Shown piece after piece: positions 53,799 to 64,000 of a DNA stretch of 64,000 bases. The stretch covers positions 752,149 to 816,148 of the forward strand of contig DATCMB010000006.1 of assembly GCA_036563615.1 (NCBI GenBank). Reading direction: 5' to 3'. A program made the translations under genes and the position numbers. The number at the start of each line of letters is the position of its first letter. Positions within the stretch are counted from its first letter, which is position 1. The notes under the pieces were generated by a model. It ran no database searches and had not been told where the DNA came from. It saw only the letters and a program-made list of their open reading frames with translations. The DNA comes from Candidatus Binatia bacterium. GTDB lineage: Bacteria; Desulfobacterota; Binatia; UBA12015.

Positions 53799-56174
53799 CT
53801 ACGCGTCCGCGGCGCAGCGGAAGCCGGCGAAGATCTGCCGGCGCTGCGGCAGGTCCCAGTTGCGGAAGGTGTTGCGGATCGCGACCGGTCGGGTCACGAA
53901 CGAGCCGCCGCGCAGCACCTTGTACCCGTGGCCGAAGTGCACCTCGGAGTACTCGCGGTACGGGAAGGCGACGAAGCCCGGGTAGGGCGCGAAGTCGCTC
54001 GCGGTCCACTCCCAGACGTCGCCGATCATCTGCTCGCAGCCGAAGAAGCTGCGGCCGCGCGGGTAGGCGCCGATCGGCATGGGCGCGAACAGGCGCTGGT
54101 CGAGGTTCGCGTGCTCGTGCGTCGGCGCGGCGTCGCCCCACGGGTAGCGCCGCGCGATGCCGCGCTCGGGATCGATCGCCGCCGCGACCTCCCACTCCTG
54201 CTCGGTCGGCAGGCGCTTGCCCGCCCAGCGCGCGAAGGCGTCCGCCTCGTACCACGAGACGTGCACCACCGGACGCGTCGGGTCGAGCGGTGCGACGCGG
54301 CCGAAGCTGCGCTCGAGCCAGCCGTCGCCGTTCGCGAGCCAGCCGCCGGGGTGGCGGACGCCGCTCTCCTGCAGCCAGCACCAGCCGTCGTCCGACCACA
54401 GCTCGCGCCGCCGGTACCCGCCGTCGAGCATGAACTCCAAGAAGCTGCCGTTCGTGACCGGCGCAGCGTCGATGCGGAAGCGCTCGAGGCGCACGACGTG
54501 CAGCGGGCGCTCGTTGTCGTACGCCATCCGGCGATCGTCGGTGCCGATCGGGTAGTCGCCGCCCGGGACGAGGACCATCGTCCGATCGAGCCCGTGCGGC
54601 GGGACGACGCGCAGCCGCGCCTCGTCGTCGACGCGCACGTGCGGCTCGTAGTCGAGCGCCGCGAGCTGGATCGTCTGCAGGATCGTCTCCTGGTGCTGCG
54701 CCTCGTGCTGCGCGATCATCCAGAAGACGTAGCCGTGCGCGTTGAGCGGATCGTCGGCGTGCCCGAAGTCCGCCGTCGACAGCGTCAGGCGCGTTCGCTG
54801 CCGGACGCGCGCCAGATACGCGATGCACTCCTCGCGCGACGGCAGCGGCAGCGCCGCGCGCGTACGGCGCGGGTGGCGCATGGCGTCGTACAGGTGATCG
54901 CGGCGCGCGCGCTCGCCGTCCTGGCTCGCGTCGCGCAGCGCGCGCGCGACCCACTGCTCCTCGTAGTTCGCGATGTGCGCGAGGTCCCAGACGATCGGGC
55001 TCATGAGCGGGCTGTGCTGCCGCTCGAGGTCGGCGTCGCGCAGCGGCGCGACGAGGTCGAGCGTGCGCGCGCGTCCCGCTTCGAGCTCGCGCCAGACCTC
55101 GCGTCGCGCGCGCTCGGCGTCGTGCCGTGGCGCGGTGAGGCGGAAGAGCAGCAGCGCGAAGCGCCGCTCGTCGTCGGTGAACGTGCGCACGGTCTCGAAG
55201 CCGTGCCGCGCGAGCCGCTGCGCGACCTGCTCCGGACGAAACTTCCGGCTGATCTCCGTCTGCACCATCTCGCCGGCCGCGATGCGGAACGACTCGCCGA
55301 GCAGCGGCAGGTGCAGGACGGCTTCGCGTCGGAAGCGTGCGAAGATGTCGATGCGCTCCTTGCGCTCGTTGTAGTGCGCGACGTGCTCGATCGCGTCGAG
55401 ATCGAGCTCGGTGCCGAGCTCGCGGTTCATCCGCTCGAAGAGGTTGCGGGTGAAGCAGGCGGTCACGCCGGCGGCGTCGTCGTACGCGGCCTCGAGCGCG
55501 CGCACGTCCTTCACCAGGTCGACGCCGAGCAGCAGCTGATCGCCCGGCGCGACGTGACGCGCGACGCGGTCGAGGAAGTCGTCGAGCTCGGCGTCGTCGA
55601 AGTTGCCGATCGTGCTGCCGAGAAACGCGAGCACCAGCGGCGACAGCGAGCCGAGCCACGGCATCGCTTGCTCGTAGGAGCCGACCACGCCGCGGACGTC
55701 GAGCTGCGGGTACTCGGCGCGCAGCGTGTCGGCGGCCGTTTCGAGCATCGGGCCGCAGATGTCGACGGCGACGTAGGTGCTCTTCGGATCGCGCCGCGTC
55801 CAAGCGTCGAGCAGGTGGCGCGTCTTCGCGGAGGAGCCCGAGCCGAGCTCGACCAGCGCGGTCGCGCCGGCGAGCGCGCGGATCTCGTCCGCGTGGCGCG
55901 CGAGCAGCGCGGCCTCGCTGCGCGTCAAGTAATATTCCGGCTGTCGGGTGATGGCTTCGAAGAGCTCGGACCCGCGCGCGTCGTACAGATAGCGGCACGA
56001 CAGGCGGCGCGGATGGCGCGAGAGACCTTGCGCGACGGAGACCGCGAACACCTCGGTGTGGAGGCCGTCTTCCATCAGGCGAAGCATGCGCGGCAGGCGC
56101 CGGATCGGCGGCGGGGTGGGAACGGCGTCGCGTCTGCGCGGCCGGGGGCTGGTCGGCAAGCGCGCGAGGCTCAT
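53799..56174 (-). CDS. EgtD-EgtB fusion, ergothioneine synthesis
   Basis: 791 aa from the ATG at 56174 (GGAG upstream; a GTG three codons earlier is possible). Residues about 35-350 are EgtD, the histidine trimethyltransferase: ALVELGSGSSAKTRHL (motif I), VAVDIC (D138), AFLGSTIGNF (N191) and VQTEISRKF (E307/S309, histidine-binding). Residues about 360-510 are the DinB-like helical domain of EgtB with iron ligands H400, H490 and H494 (QHEAQHQE), and about 530-791 are the FGE-sulfatase C-type lectin domain (PIGTDD ... RYPWGDAAPT ... GDVWEWTASDFAPYPGF ... YKVLRGGSFVTRP). EgtB joins hercynine to a sulfur donor with O2. No egtA, egtC or egtE is in the window. The order is that of fungal Egt1. Confidence 0.93.
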   Translation of the reverse strand: MSLARLPTSPRPRRRDAVPTPPPIRRLPRMLRLMEDGLHTEVFAVSVAQGLSRHPRRLSCRYLYDARGSELFEAITRQPEYYLTRSEAALLARHADEIRALAGATALVELGSGSSAKTRHLLDAWTRRDPKSTYVAVDICGPMLETAADTLRAEYPQLDVRGVVGSYEQAMPWLGSLSPLVLAFLGSTIGNFDDAELDDFLDRVARHVAPGDQLLLGVDLVKDVRALEAAYDDAAGVTACFTRNLFERMNRELGTELDLDAIEHVAHYNERKERIDIFARFRREAVLHLPLLGESFRIAAGEMVQTEISRKFRPEQVAQRLARHGFETVRTFTDDERRFALLLFRLTAPRHDAERARREVWRELEAGRARTLDLVAPLRDADLERQHSPLMSPIVWDLAHIANYEEQWVARALRDASQDGERARRDHLYDAMRHPRRTRAALPLPSREECIAYLARVRQRTRLTLSTADFGHADDPLNAHGYVFWMIAQHEAQHQETILQTIQLAALDYEPHVRVDDEARLRVVPPHGLDRTMVLVPGGDYPIGTDDRRMAYDNERPLHVVRLERFRIDAAPVTNGSFLEFMLDGGYRRRELWSDDGWCWLQESGVRHPGGWLANGDGWLERSFGRVAPLDPTRPVVHVSWYEADAFARWAGKRLPTEQEWEVAAAIDPERGIARRYPWGDAAPTHEHANLDQRLFAPMPIGAYPRGRSFFGCEQMIGDVWEWTASDFAPYPGFVAFPYREYSEVHFGHGYKVLRGGSFVTRPVAIRNTFRNWDLPQRRQIFAGFRCAADA

Positions 56175-56343
56175 CGATGCCACTGCTCCGTAGGTGCGCT
56201 CCAGTGCATCACGGGGTTCCTCCCTGGACGAGCCGCGCTCGGCGTGCGGCGTGCCGTGCGGCGGGTTGCGGCAGGCGCCAGTTGATCACAGGTCGATGGT
56301 CATGCAAACCCGGGTCGTGCATTCGATCGGTCTTCGTCACGCG

Positions 56344-59072
<2,729 letters not shown>

Positions 59073-59124
59073 GGCTGCCGCGGCCGGCAAGCGGCGCCGC
59101 GGCGGGGGAAGCCGACGCGCGGCC

Positions 59125-59138
59125 CCGGCCCGGGCCGG
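59125..59138. terminator. G+C palindrome between ligA and hsp20
   Basis: CCGGCCCGGGCCGG is self-complementary and lies in the 105-bp gap between the convergent ligA and Hsp20 genes. It may be a terminator, but in this base composition short G+C palindromes also arise by chance. Confidence 0.3.
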
Positions 59139-59177
59139 AGCCGCGGTCGAAGGTGCGCGCCGTACCGCGCGCCACGC

Positions 59178-59588
59178 TCACGCCGCCTGCACGGTGATGC
59201 GTCGCGGCCGCACGTCCTCGCGCTTCGGCAGCGTCAGGTAGAGCACTCCGTTCTCGAGCTTCGCTTCGATGCGGTCGCGGTCGATGTCGTCGGCCAGGCC
59301 GAAGCTGCGGCGGTACTCGCGGCTGCGGAGCTCGCCGAAGCGCAGGCGCATGCCCTCACGCTGCGGCATCTCGACGCGTCCGACGATGGTCAGGCGATCC
59401 TTCTCGACGCTCACGTCGAGGTCCTTCTCGGCGACGCCCGGTACGTCGGCGCGCAGGTGATAGGCGTCCTTGGTCTCGTAGACGTCGACGTACGGCGCGA
59501 CGACGCGGACCCGCTCGCGGGGGCGCTCGACGGGGGCTGGCGCCCGGTCGCTGCTCAGATTCGCGGTCTTCTCTGCCGTGGTGCTCAT
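59178..59588 (-). CDS. Small heat shock protein Hsp20, copy 1
   Basis: 136 aa. Alpha-crystallin domain from about residue 33: APYVDVYETKDAYHLRADVPGVAEKDLDVSVEKDRLTIVGR, then REYRRSFGLADDIDRDRIEAKLENGVLYLTLPK, with the A-x-x-x-NGVL motif of the family. A short C-terminal R-x-I-T-V anchors in place of the usual I-x-I/V. ATP-independent holdase chaperone. Second gene of a two-gene Hsp20 unit, 47 bp after copy 2. Confidence 0.92.
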   Translation of the reverse strand: MSTTAEKTANLSSDRAPAPVERPRERVRVVAPYVDVYETKDAYHLRADVPGVAEKDLDVSVEKDRLTIVGRVEMPQREGMRLRFGELRSREYRRSFGLADDIDRDRIEAKLENGVLYLTLPKREDVRPRRITVQAA

Positions 59589-59637
59589 GGGGTGTCGTTC
59601 CTCCGTGCTTTCGTTCTCTGCGATCCGAGCGCTGCCC

Positions 59638-60090
59638 TCACGCGGCGAGCACCGGGATCTTTCTCGGCTTGTCCGCGGCGGCCCGCGGCAGCGTGACCTC
59701 GAGGACGCCGTTGGTGTAGCGGGCGTCGACCGCGCCGACGTCGATGCGGAAGGGCAGGCGGAAGGTGCGCGAGAAGCGTCCGTAGCCGCGCTCGCGACGA
59801 TGGAAGGTCGCGCCCTCGGGCACTTCGCTCGTGCTGCGCTCGCCCGCCAAGGTGACGGTGTCGTCGTCGACCGAGATGTCGATCTTGTCGGGCGCGACAC
59901 CCGGCAGCTCGGCGCTGATCACCGCCTCGTCGTCACCCGTCCACACGTTCACCGGCGGGTAGCCGGGCGCGTACGAATCGTTCGCGGCCGCGAAGGAGCG
60001 CTCGAGCAGCCGCTCCATCTCCGTGTGAAGGCGGTCGAATTCCCGCCACGGGTCGAAGCCGAGCGGGCCAGCAAGATGGCTCCAGTTCAT
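59638..60090 (-). CDS. Small heat shock protein Hsp20, copy 2
   Basis: 150 aa from the ATG at 60090 with GAAGGGAGAA upstream; an ATG at 60117 would add nine residues. N-terminal WSHLAGPLGFDPWREFDRLHTEMERLLERSF is the oligomerisation arm, followed by the crystallin domain NVWTGDDEAVISAELPGVAPDKIDISVDDDTVTLAGER and FSRTFRLPFRIDVGAVDARYTNGVLEVTLPR, with a C-terminal K-I-P-V anchor. It is clearly diverged from copy 1, so the pair may form mixed oligomers. The gap to the divergent thioredoxin-like gene holds a TTGACG on the minus strand but no CIRCE element. Confidence 0.92.
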   Translation of the reverse strand: MNWSHLAGPLGFDPWREFDRLHTEMERLLERSFAAANDSYAPGYPPVNVWTGDDEAVISAELPGVAPDKIDISVDDDTVTLAGERSTSEVPEGATFHRRERGYGRFSRTFRLPFRIDVGAVDARYTNGVLEVTLPRAAADKPRKIPVLAA

Positions 60091-60255
60091 GGTCGTCGTT
60101 CTCCCTTCGGTTTCCATGTGGACCGGCGTTGCCGAGTCCAGCGAACTCTTGTTTGAGACGCTTTCGAGGTAAGCACGACCCCGAGAGCGTCAAGGGGACG
60201 ACCTCGACCGCAGACCGCGTTGTCACCCGGGGAGCGGTCTCGTATCCTCGATCAC

Positions 60256-60810
60256 ATGGTGCTGCTCGAGTCGCAGTCGATCGAACTGGGTGCGCCCTGT
60301 CCGGACTTCGCGTTGCGGGGCGTGGACGGAAAGCGCTGGGCGCGGGACGACTTCGCGCAGAAGGACGTGCTGGTCGTCATGTTCATCTGCAACCACTGCC
60401 CCTACGTGAAGGCGGTGGAGGACCGCATCATCGCGCTGCGCAAGGAGTTCGCCGACCGGCCGGTCCAGTTCGTCGGCATCTGCTCGAACGACCCGACCGA
60501 CTACCCGGACGACGCGCCCGCGCGGCTCGCCGAGCGCTGGCGCGAGAAGGGGTACGGATTTCCATACTTGATCGACGACACGCAGGAGGTCGCGCGCGCG
60601 TTCGGCGCGGTCTGCACGCCGGACATCTACGTCTACGGCCCCGACCGCCGGCTCGCGTACCACGGCCGCATCGACGACAACTGGAAGGAGCCGGACAAGG
60701 TGACGCGCCGCGAGCTCAAGGAGGCGATCGAGGCGCTCCTCGAGGGTCGGCGGCCGTCGGCCGATCAGAAGCCGACGATCGGCTGCTCGATCAAGTGGAA
60801 GAAGTCCTGA
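60256..60810 (+). CDS. Thioredoxin-fold / AhpC-TSA-like protein
   Basis: 184 aa from the ATG at 60256. Peroxiredoxin-like opening GAPCPDFALRGVDGKRWARDDFAQKDVLVVMFICNHCPYVKAVEDRI with CNHC (about 50-53) as the active-site pair. Later segments FVGICSNDPTDYPDDAPARLAERW and FPYLIDDTQEVARAFGAVCTPDIYVYGPDRRLAYHGRIDD, and the C-terminal GCSIKWKK with its own cysteine, are characteristic of this cytosolic thioredoxin-like family. No signal peptide. It probably reduces or senses peroxides or disulfides; its partner is unknown. Confidence 0.85.
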   Translation: MVLLESQSIELGAPCPDFALRGVDGKRWARDDFAQKDVLVVMFICNHCPYVKAVEDRIIALRKEFADRPVQFVGICSNDPTDYPDDAPARLAERWREKGYGFPYLIDDTQEVARAFGAVCTPDIYVYGPDRRLAYHGRIDDNWKEPDKVTRRELKEAIEALLEGRRPSADQKPTIGCSIKWKKS

Positions 60811-60824
60811 CGCGGGACGCGTCG

Positions 60825-60839
60825 CGCCGACGCTCGGCG
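60825..60839. terminator. Hairpin between convergent genes
   Basis: CGCCGA (60825-60830) pairs with TCGGCG (60834-60839) around CGC in the 37-bp gap between the thioredoxin-like and CFA-synthase-like gene stops. Short stem; candidate bidirectional terminator. Confidence 0.4.
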
Positions 60840-60847
60840 TTCAGCGC

Positions 60848-61777
60848 TCAGCGCATGCCGGACGCGCGCGCGAGCGGCACCTGCGCGGGCTCGGTGTAGA
60901 TCGCTTCGCGCGTCGTCGGCACGGCGCGCACGCCGGGCTCGAGCTTGGCGCCGAGGATCTGGTGCAGGTTGATGCTCGCCTGCTCGAAGCCGAGCGAGGA
61001 CGCCGTCAAGTAGAGCAGCCAGGTGCGGTACTTGCGCTCGCCGACGAGCTTGATCGCCGCGTCCTGGTTGGCCTTCAGGCGCTCGGCCCAGTGCCGGCAG
61101 GTGCGCGCGTAGTGCGCCCGCAGGCTCTCGACGTCCACCACCTCGAAGTGCGCGTCCTCCATCACCGACGCGATGTGGCTCACGTTGGTCAGCTCGCCGT
61201 TCGGGAAGACGTGCTCGATCAGGAAGTCCCACTGCGGCGTCTTCTTCCAGTAGCGGTTGCGCGTGATGCCGTGGTTGAGGAACAGCCCGCCCGGCTTGAG
61301 CAGCCCGTAGACCTCGTCGAAGTACGAGCGGTAGTTCGCGACGCCGACGTGCTCGATGATGCCGATCGCTGAAATTTTGTCGTACGGCTGCTCGTTGCCC
61401 AGGTCGCGGTAGTCGCGGTACTCGACGCGGCACACCTGCGAGAGGCCTTCGCGCGCGATCCAGTCCTGCGCGAACTTCGCCTGCTCCTTCGACAGCGTCA
61501 CGCCGAGCGCCTGCACGCCGTAGTGCTTCGCCGCCCAGATCACGAGGCTGCCCCAGCCGCAGCCGATGTCGAGGAAGCGCTCGCCGGGCTGCAGGCGGAG
61601 CTTGCGGCACACGAGGTCGAGCTTGTCGCGCTGCGCCTGCGCGAGGTCGCCGTCCGGCGTCCGGTAGTACGCGCAGGTGTAGACCATCATCGGGTCGAGG
61701 AAGAGCGCGTAGAACTCGTTCGAGAGGTCGTAGTGGTGCTCGATGGCCTTCGCGTCGAACTCACGATCCTTGGACAT
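60848..61777 (-). CDS. Cyclopropane-fatty-acid synthase-like methyltransferase, catalytic domain only
   Basis: 309 aa; GGAGGAA precedes the ATG. It begins at the catalytic domain: AIEHHYDLSNEFYALFLDPMMVYTCAYY, the SAM site FLDIGCGWGSLVIWAA, VTLSKEQ, and IGIIEHVGVANYRSYFDEV with the catalytic Glu. CFA synthases normally carry an N-terminal lipid-binding domain of about 100 residues. Here that part is missing and a matching domain is encoded separately two genes upstream (62938-63291). It should methylate or cyclopropanate unsaturated phospholipid acyl chains at the membrane, with SAM as donor. Confidence 0.9.
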   Translation of the reverse strand: MSKDREFDAKAIEHHYDLSNEFYALFLDPMMVYTCAYYRTPDGDLAQAQRDKLDLVCRKLRLQPGERFLDIGCGWGSLVIWAAKHYGVQALGVTLSKEQAKFAQDWIAREGLSQVCRVEYRDYRDLGNEQPYDKISAIGIIEHVGVANYRSYFDEVYGLLKPGGLFLNHGITRNRYWKKTPQWDFLIEHVFPNGELTNVSHIASVMEDAHFEVVDVESLRAHYARTCRHWAERLKANQDAAIKLVGERKYRTWLLYLTASSLGFEQASINLHQILGAKLEPGVRAVPTTREAIYTEPAQVPLARASGMR

Positions 61778-61807
61778 CGTTTCCTCCGTTCGTGGCCTTC
61801 CCGCGGA

Positions 61808-62941
61808 TCAGCCCATGCCGAAAGCGCCCTCGAAGAGCAGCCGGCGGCGTAGATACGGTGTGCGACAGACGAGACGGGCGATCGCCTCGGTGACGCGGTG
61901 GGGCAGGGACGAGAGCAGCCGCTCGGCGGCTCCCGGACGTCCCGTGCCGAAGCGCGCGTTGATCGCGTCGATGTGGCGCTGCGCGACGACCTCGCGCGAG
62001 CGCGTGCCGTTGGCGGAGAGGATCGCGTCGGCAGCCATGCGGCCGCTCTCCACCGCCGGACCGATTCCCTCGCCGCTGACGCCGCGCGCGAGCCCGGCCG
62101 CGTCGCCGACGAGCAGATAGCCTTCCCCCGCGACGCGTCGCGGGTGATCGATGCGGATCGCGTACGCGTGCCCGCGAAACGGCTCGAGCTCGAGCCCGGC
62201 CGGCAAGCGGCCGTCGGCGCGCAAGCGGTCGAGGAACGCGTTCGCGCGCCGGTGCAGGTCGCGTCCGTCGCCGAGGCAGCCGATGCCGACGTTCAGGAAG
62301 TCGCCCTTGGTGAAGTACCAGGCGTAGCCGCGGAAGTCGGGCTCGGCGAAGAGCTCCGGCGTGCCGTGGCGGCGCGTGAGCTCGCGCAGCAGCGACGCGC
62401 CGACGCGCGTCTCGCTCTCGCGCGTCACCACCACCGCCTCGCGCTCGTCGATCTCGCCGAGCGCGCGCGACACCGGACAGTTGTGGCCGCCCGCGCCGAT
62501 CACGAACGGCGCGCGCAGCGGGCCCGCCGTGGTCTCGAGGACGACGTCGTCGCCTTCGCGGTGCGCGCCGGTCACGCGGACGCCCTCGCGCACCTCCGCG
62601 CCGGCCTTCTCCGCGCGACGCAGCAGGTACTCGTCGAACTCGCGCCGCACGATGCCGTAGCTGACGACGCGCGGCCAGGTCGTCTCCAGCACCTCGCCGT
62701 CGACGTCGAGCGTCGCCTGCGAGAACGGCTGGATGGTGAGCGGGTACGTGTTCGGATCGAGCTCGAGCGCGCGCCACACCTTCGGCGTCACCCAGCCGGC
62801 GCACAGCTTGACGCGCGGGAACTTCGCCGCGTCGACCAGCAGGACGCGCGCGCCGCCGCTCGCGAGGCGCCAGGCCGCGGTCGAGCCACCCGGCCCACCG
62901 CCGACCACGATCGCGTCCCAGGCGGCTGCGGCGGCCGTCAT
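61808..62941 (-). CDS. FAD-dependent oxidoreductase, geranylgeranyl reductase family
   Basis: 377 aa. IVVGGGPGGSTAAWRLASGGARVLLVD is the N-terminal Rossmann FAD site; KLCAGWVTPKVWRAL, the YGIVRREFDEYLLRRAEKAGAEV segment and GDAAGLARGVSGEGIGPAVESGRMAADAI are diagnostic of the geranylgeranyl reductase (GGR/ChlP) family. GGR enzymes saturate isolated double bonds in polyprenyl chains. The gene lies between the two halves of a CFA-synthase-like protein and overlaps the upstream half by four bases (ATGA, 62938-62941), which suggests that it reduces a methylated lipid intermediate (inference). Confidence 0.88.
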   Translation of the reverse strand: MTAAAAAWDAIVVGGGPGGSTAAWRLASGGARVLLVDAAKFPRVKLCAGWVTPKVWRALELDPNTYPLTIQPFSQATLDVDGEVLETTWPRVVSYGIVRREFDEYLLRRAEKAGAEVREGVRVTGAHREGDDVVLETTAGPLRAPFVIGAGGHNCPVSRALGEIDEREAVVVTRESETRVGASLLRELTRRHGTPELFAEPDFRGYAWYFTKGDFLNVGIGCLGDGRDLHRRANAFLDRLRADGRLPAGLELEPFRGHAYAIRIDHPRRVAGEGYLLVGDAAGLARGVSGEGIGPAVESGRMAADAILSANGTRSREVVAQRHIDAINARFGTGRPGAAERLLSSLPHRVTEAIARLVCRTPYLRRRLLFEGAFGMG

Positions 62942-63291
62942 ACGCGGCGCAGGTCCTTGTAGATGGCGAGCTTTTCGAGCAAGCCGAGCCGGAGATCCTC
63001 GAGCTGGTTCGCGACCCGCAGCGCCTCGAACAGGTCGCCGTCGACGTCGATCTTGTTGTCGATGAACGCTTCCGCCATCAGACGCGTGTTGTTGCTGCTG
63101 AACGCGCGGCGGAACGCCTCGCGGTCGCGAATCACCAGCGTGAAGGAGCCGTCCGGGTTGCCGATCTGGCCCTCGGTGCCGTCCCACAGGCGGTAGCGCA
63201 CGCCCGGCTTGACGCCCCCGAACACCCGCCGCAGCACCCCGGCCGCACCCTTGCGGCTACGCGCGGCGGCCCTCTCGGATGTCGCTTCCAT
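62938..63291 (-). CDS. Stand-alone CFA-synthase N-terminal-type domain
   Basis: 117 aa from the ATG at 63291 (GGAGGG upstream). RYRLWDGTEGQIGNPDGSFTLVIRDREAFRRAFSSNN and AEAFIDNKIDVDGDLFEALRVANQL follow the N-terminal, SCP2-like lipid-binding domain that precedes the methyltransferase in ordinary cyclopropane-fatty-acid synthases. Here it is a separate protein, the first of a three-gene unit with a GGR-type flavoprotein and the CFA catalytic domain. It probably presents acyl chains to one or both enzymes. Its end overlaps the flavoprotein start by four bases. Confidence 0.8.
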   Translation of the reverse strand: MEATSERAAARSRKGAAGVLRRVFGGVKPGVRYRLWDGTEGQIGNPDGSFTLVIRDREAFRRAFSSNNTRLMAEAFIDNKIDVDGDLFEALRVANQLEDLRLGLLEKLAIYKDLRRV

Positions 63292-63423
63292 CACGGATGA
63301 CCCTCCGATCGCCCCTGTTTTTGTCTCCTACGGAACTGGCGCCGAGGCAAGTCCGGCGCGCGCCGCGCGACGCTGCGCGCCGTCGACGTGCCGCGGTCAC
63401 GAGCGTCCGTTATCGAGCGCGAC

Positions 63424-64000
63424 GTGGCGAACTTCATCTACACCCTGCGCGAGCTGCGCAAAGTCTACCCACCCGATCGGGTGGTGATCGACAACATCTC
63501 CCTCTCTTTCTACTACGGCGCGAAGATCGGCGTGCTCGGCCTGAACGGCGCCGGCAAGAGCACGCTGCTGCGCATCATGGCCGGCCTCGACACCGACTAC
63601 TCGGGCGAGGCGCGGCTCAGCGAAGGCTACACGGTCGGCTACCTGCCCCAAGAGCCGCAGCTCGACCCGACGAAGACCGTCCGCGAGGTGGTCGAGGAGG
63701 GCGTGGCCGCGACGCGCGCGCTGCTGACGCGCTTCGAGGAGATCTCGAACGCGTTCTCGGAGCCGATGTCGGACGAGGCGATGGAGAAGCTCCTCGCCGA
63801 GCAGGCGGCGCTGCAGGACAAGATCGACGCCGCCAACGCGTGGGAGCTCGACCGCACGGTGGAGATCGCGATGGACGCGCTGCGTTGCCCGCCCGCCGAC
63901 GAGGGCACGCAGCATCTTTCGGGCGGCGAGCGTCGCCGCGTGGCGCTGTGTCGCCTGCTGCTGCAGGCGCCCGACCTGCTGCTGCTCGACGAGCCGACCA
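63424..64000 (+). CDS. ettA: Energy-dependent translational throttle protein EttA (N-terminal part)
   Basis: Starts at a GTG and runs off the right edge after 192 codons (about a third of the usual 555-560 aa). The opening [54 protein letters not shown] matches EttA closely, with Walker [10 protein letters not shown], the Q-loop [11 protein letters not shown] and the signature [17 protein letters not shown] in the first ATPase domain. EttA is an ABC-F protein that gates early elongation at the ribosomal E site according to the ATP/ADP ratio. It is divergent from the CFA-domain gene. Confidence 0.93.
   Translation, partial: MANFIYTLRELRKVYPPDRVVIDNISLSFYYGAKIGVLGLNGAGKSTLLRIMAGLDTDYSGEARLSEGYTVGYLPQEPQLDPTKTVREVVEEGVAATRALLTRFEEISNAFSEPMSDEAMEKLLAEQAALQDKIDAANAWELDRTVEIAMDALRCPPADEGTQHLSGGERRRVALCRLLLQAPDLLLLDEPT

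Noticed and set aside
60091-60255. CIRCE or sigma-32 heat-shock promoter upstream of the Hsp20 genes
   Set aside because: No TTAGCACTC-N9-GAGTGCTAA repeat and no CTTGAAA...CCCCAT pair is visible. Only a lone TTGACG is present.

Overview
This is a gene-dense (roughly 95% coding) stretch of chromosome with very high G+C, estimated by eye at about 70% or more. Start codons are often GTG or TTG. The gene set is that of a Gram-negative bacterium: AsmA-like envelope protein, CpxP/Spy-like periplasmic protein under an ECF sigma factor, lipoprotein, RecBCD, DNA polymerase II. The lipid- and steroid-style enzymes (phytanoyl-CoA dioxygenase, CYP125/142-like P450, enoyl-CoA hydratase, SDR, hotdog thioesterases) suggest a metabolically versatile soil or freshwater lineage of the Candidatus Binatota or deltaproteobacterial type. 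That placement is inference from gene content. I see no tRNA, rRNA, CRISPR array, insertion sequence, prophage or plasmid gene.

Layout. 1-8.5 kb: secreted M23 peptidase, a diiron ferritin-like protein with a small zinc-ribbon partner, a cyclic-nucleotide-binding protein, a DUF6056-type membrane protein, PhyH dioxygenase, GNAT acetyltransferase, a secreted penicillin-V-acylase-like Ntn hydrolase and an enoyl-CoA hydratase/isomerase. 8.5-11.7 kb: a second diiron protein followed by a MerR regulator, a 60-bp compound hairpin, and a secreted Asp-rich protein. 11.7-16.8 kb (minus strand): deoxyhypusine-synthase-like protein, SRPBCC protein, N-acyl-D-amino-acid-deacylase-type amidohydrolase, then a translationally coupled ECF sigma / anti-sigma / CpxP-like operon. 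17-25.8 kb: AsmA-like protein, GPH sugar symporter, P450 plus SnoaL-like pair, ICMT-like methyltransferase, SpoT-like HD alarmone hydrolase, and a TetR regulator driving a third diiron protein behind a perfect palindrome.

25.8-45.7 kb is dominated by double-strand-break processing: recC-recB-recD and, 1.6 kb away, addB-addA, with family B DNA polymerase II divergent from addB. A PaaI-like thioesterase and a DmeF-type Co/Ni exporter lie between the two nuclease operons.

45.7-64 kb: a second PaaI thioesterase with a GAF/sigma-54 regulator, a SAM-hydrolase plus exported methyltransferase pair, a Tat-exported Fe-S aldo/keto reductase lipoprotein, SMP-30 and SDR enzymes, an enolase-superfamily protein, a fused EgtD-EgtB ergothioneine synthase, a HEAT-repeat lipoprotein coupled to ligA, two Hsp20 chaperones, a thioredoxin-like protein, a cyclopropane-synthase system split in two around a geranylgeranyl-reductase-type flavoprotein, and the start of ettA at the right edge.

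Recurrent themes are 4-bp GTGA/ATGA stop-start overlaps at ten gene junctions, G+C-rich palindromes at most convergent gene ends, and three paralogous diiron proteins at separate sites, two of them next to a regulator gene.
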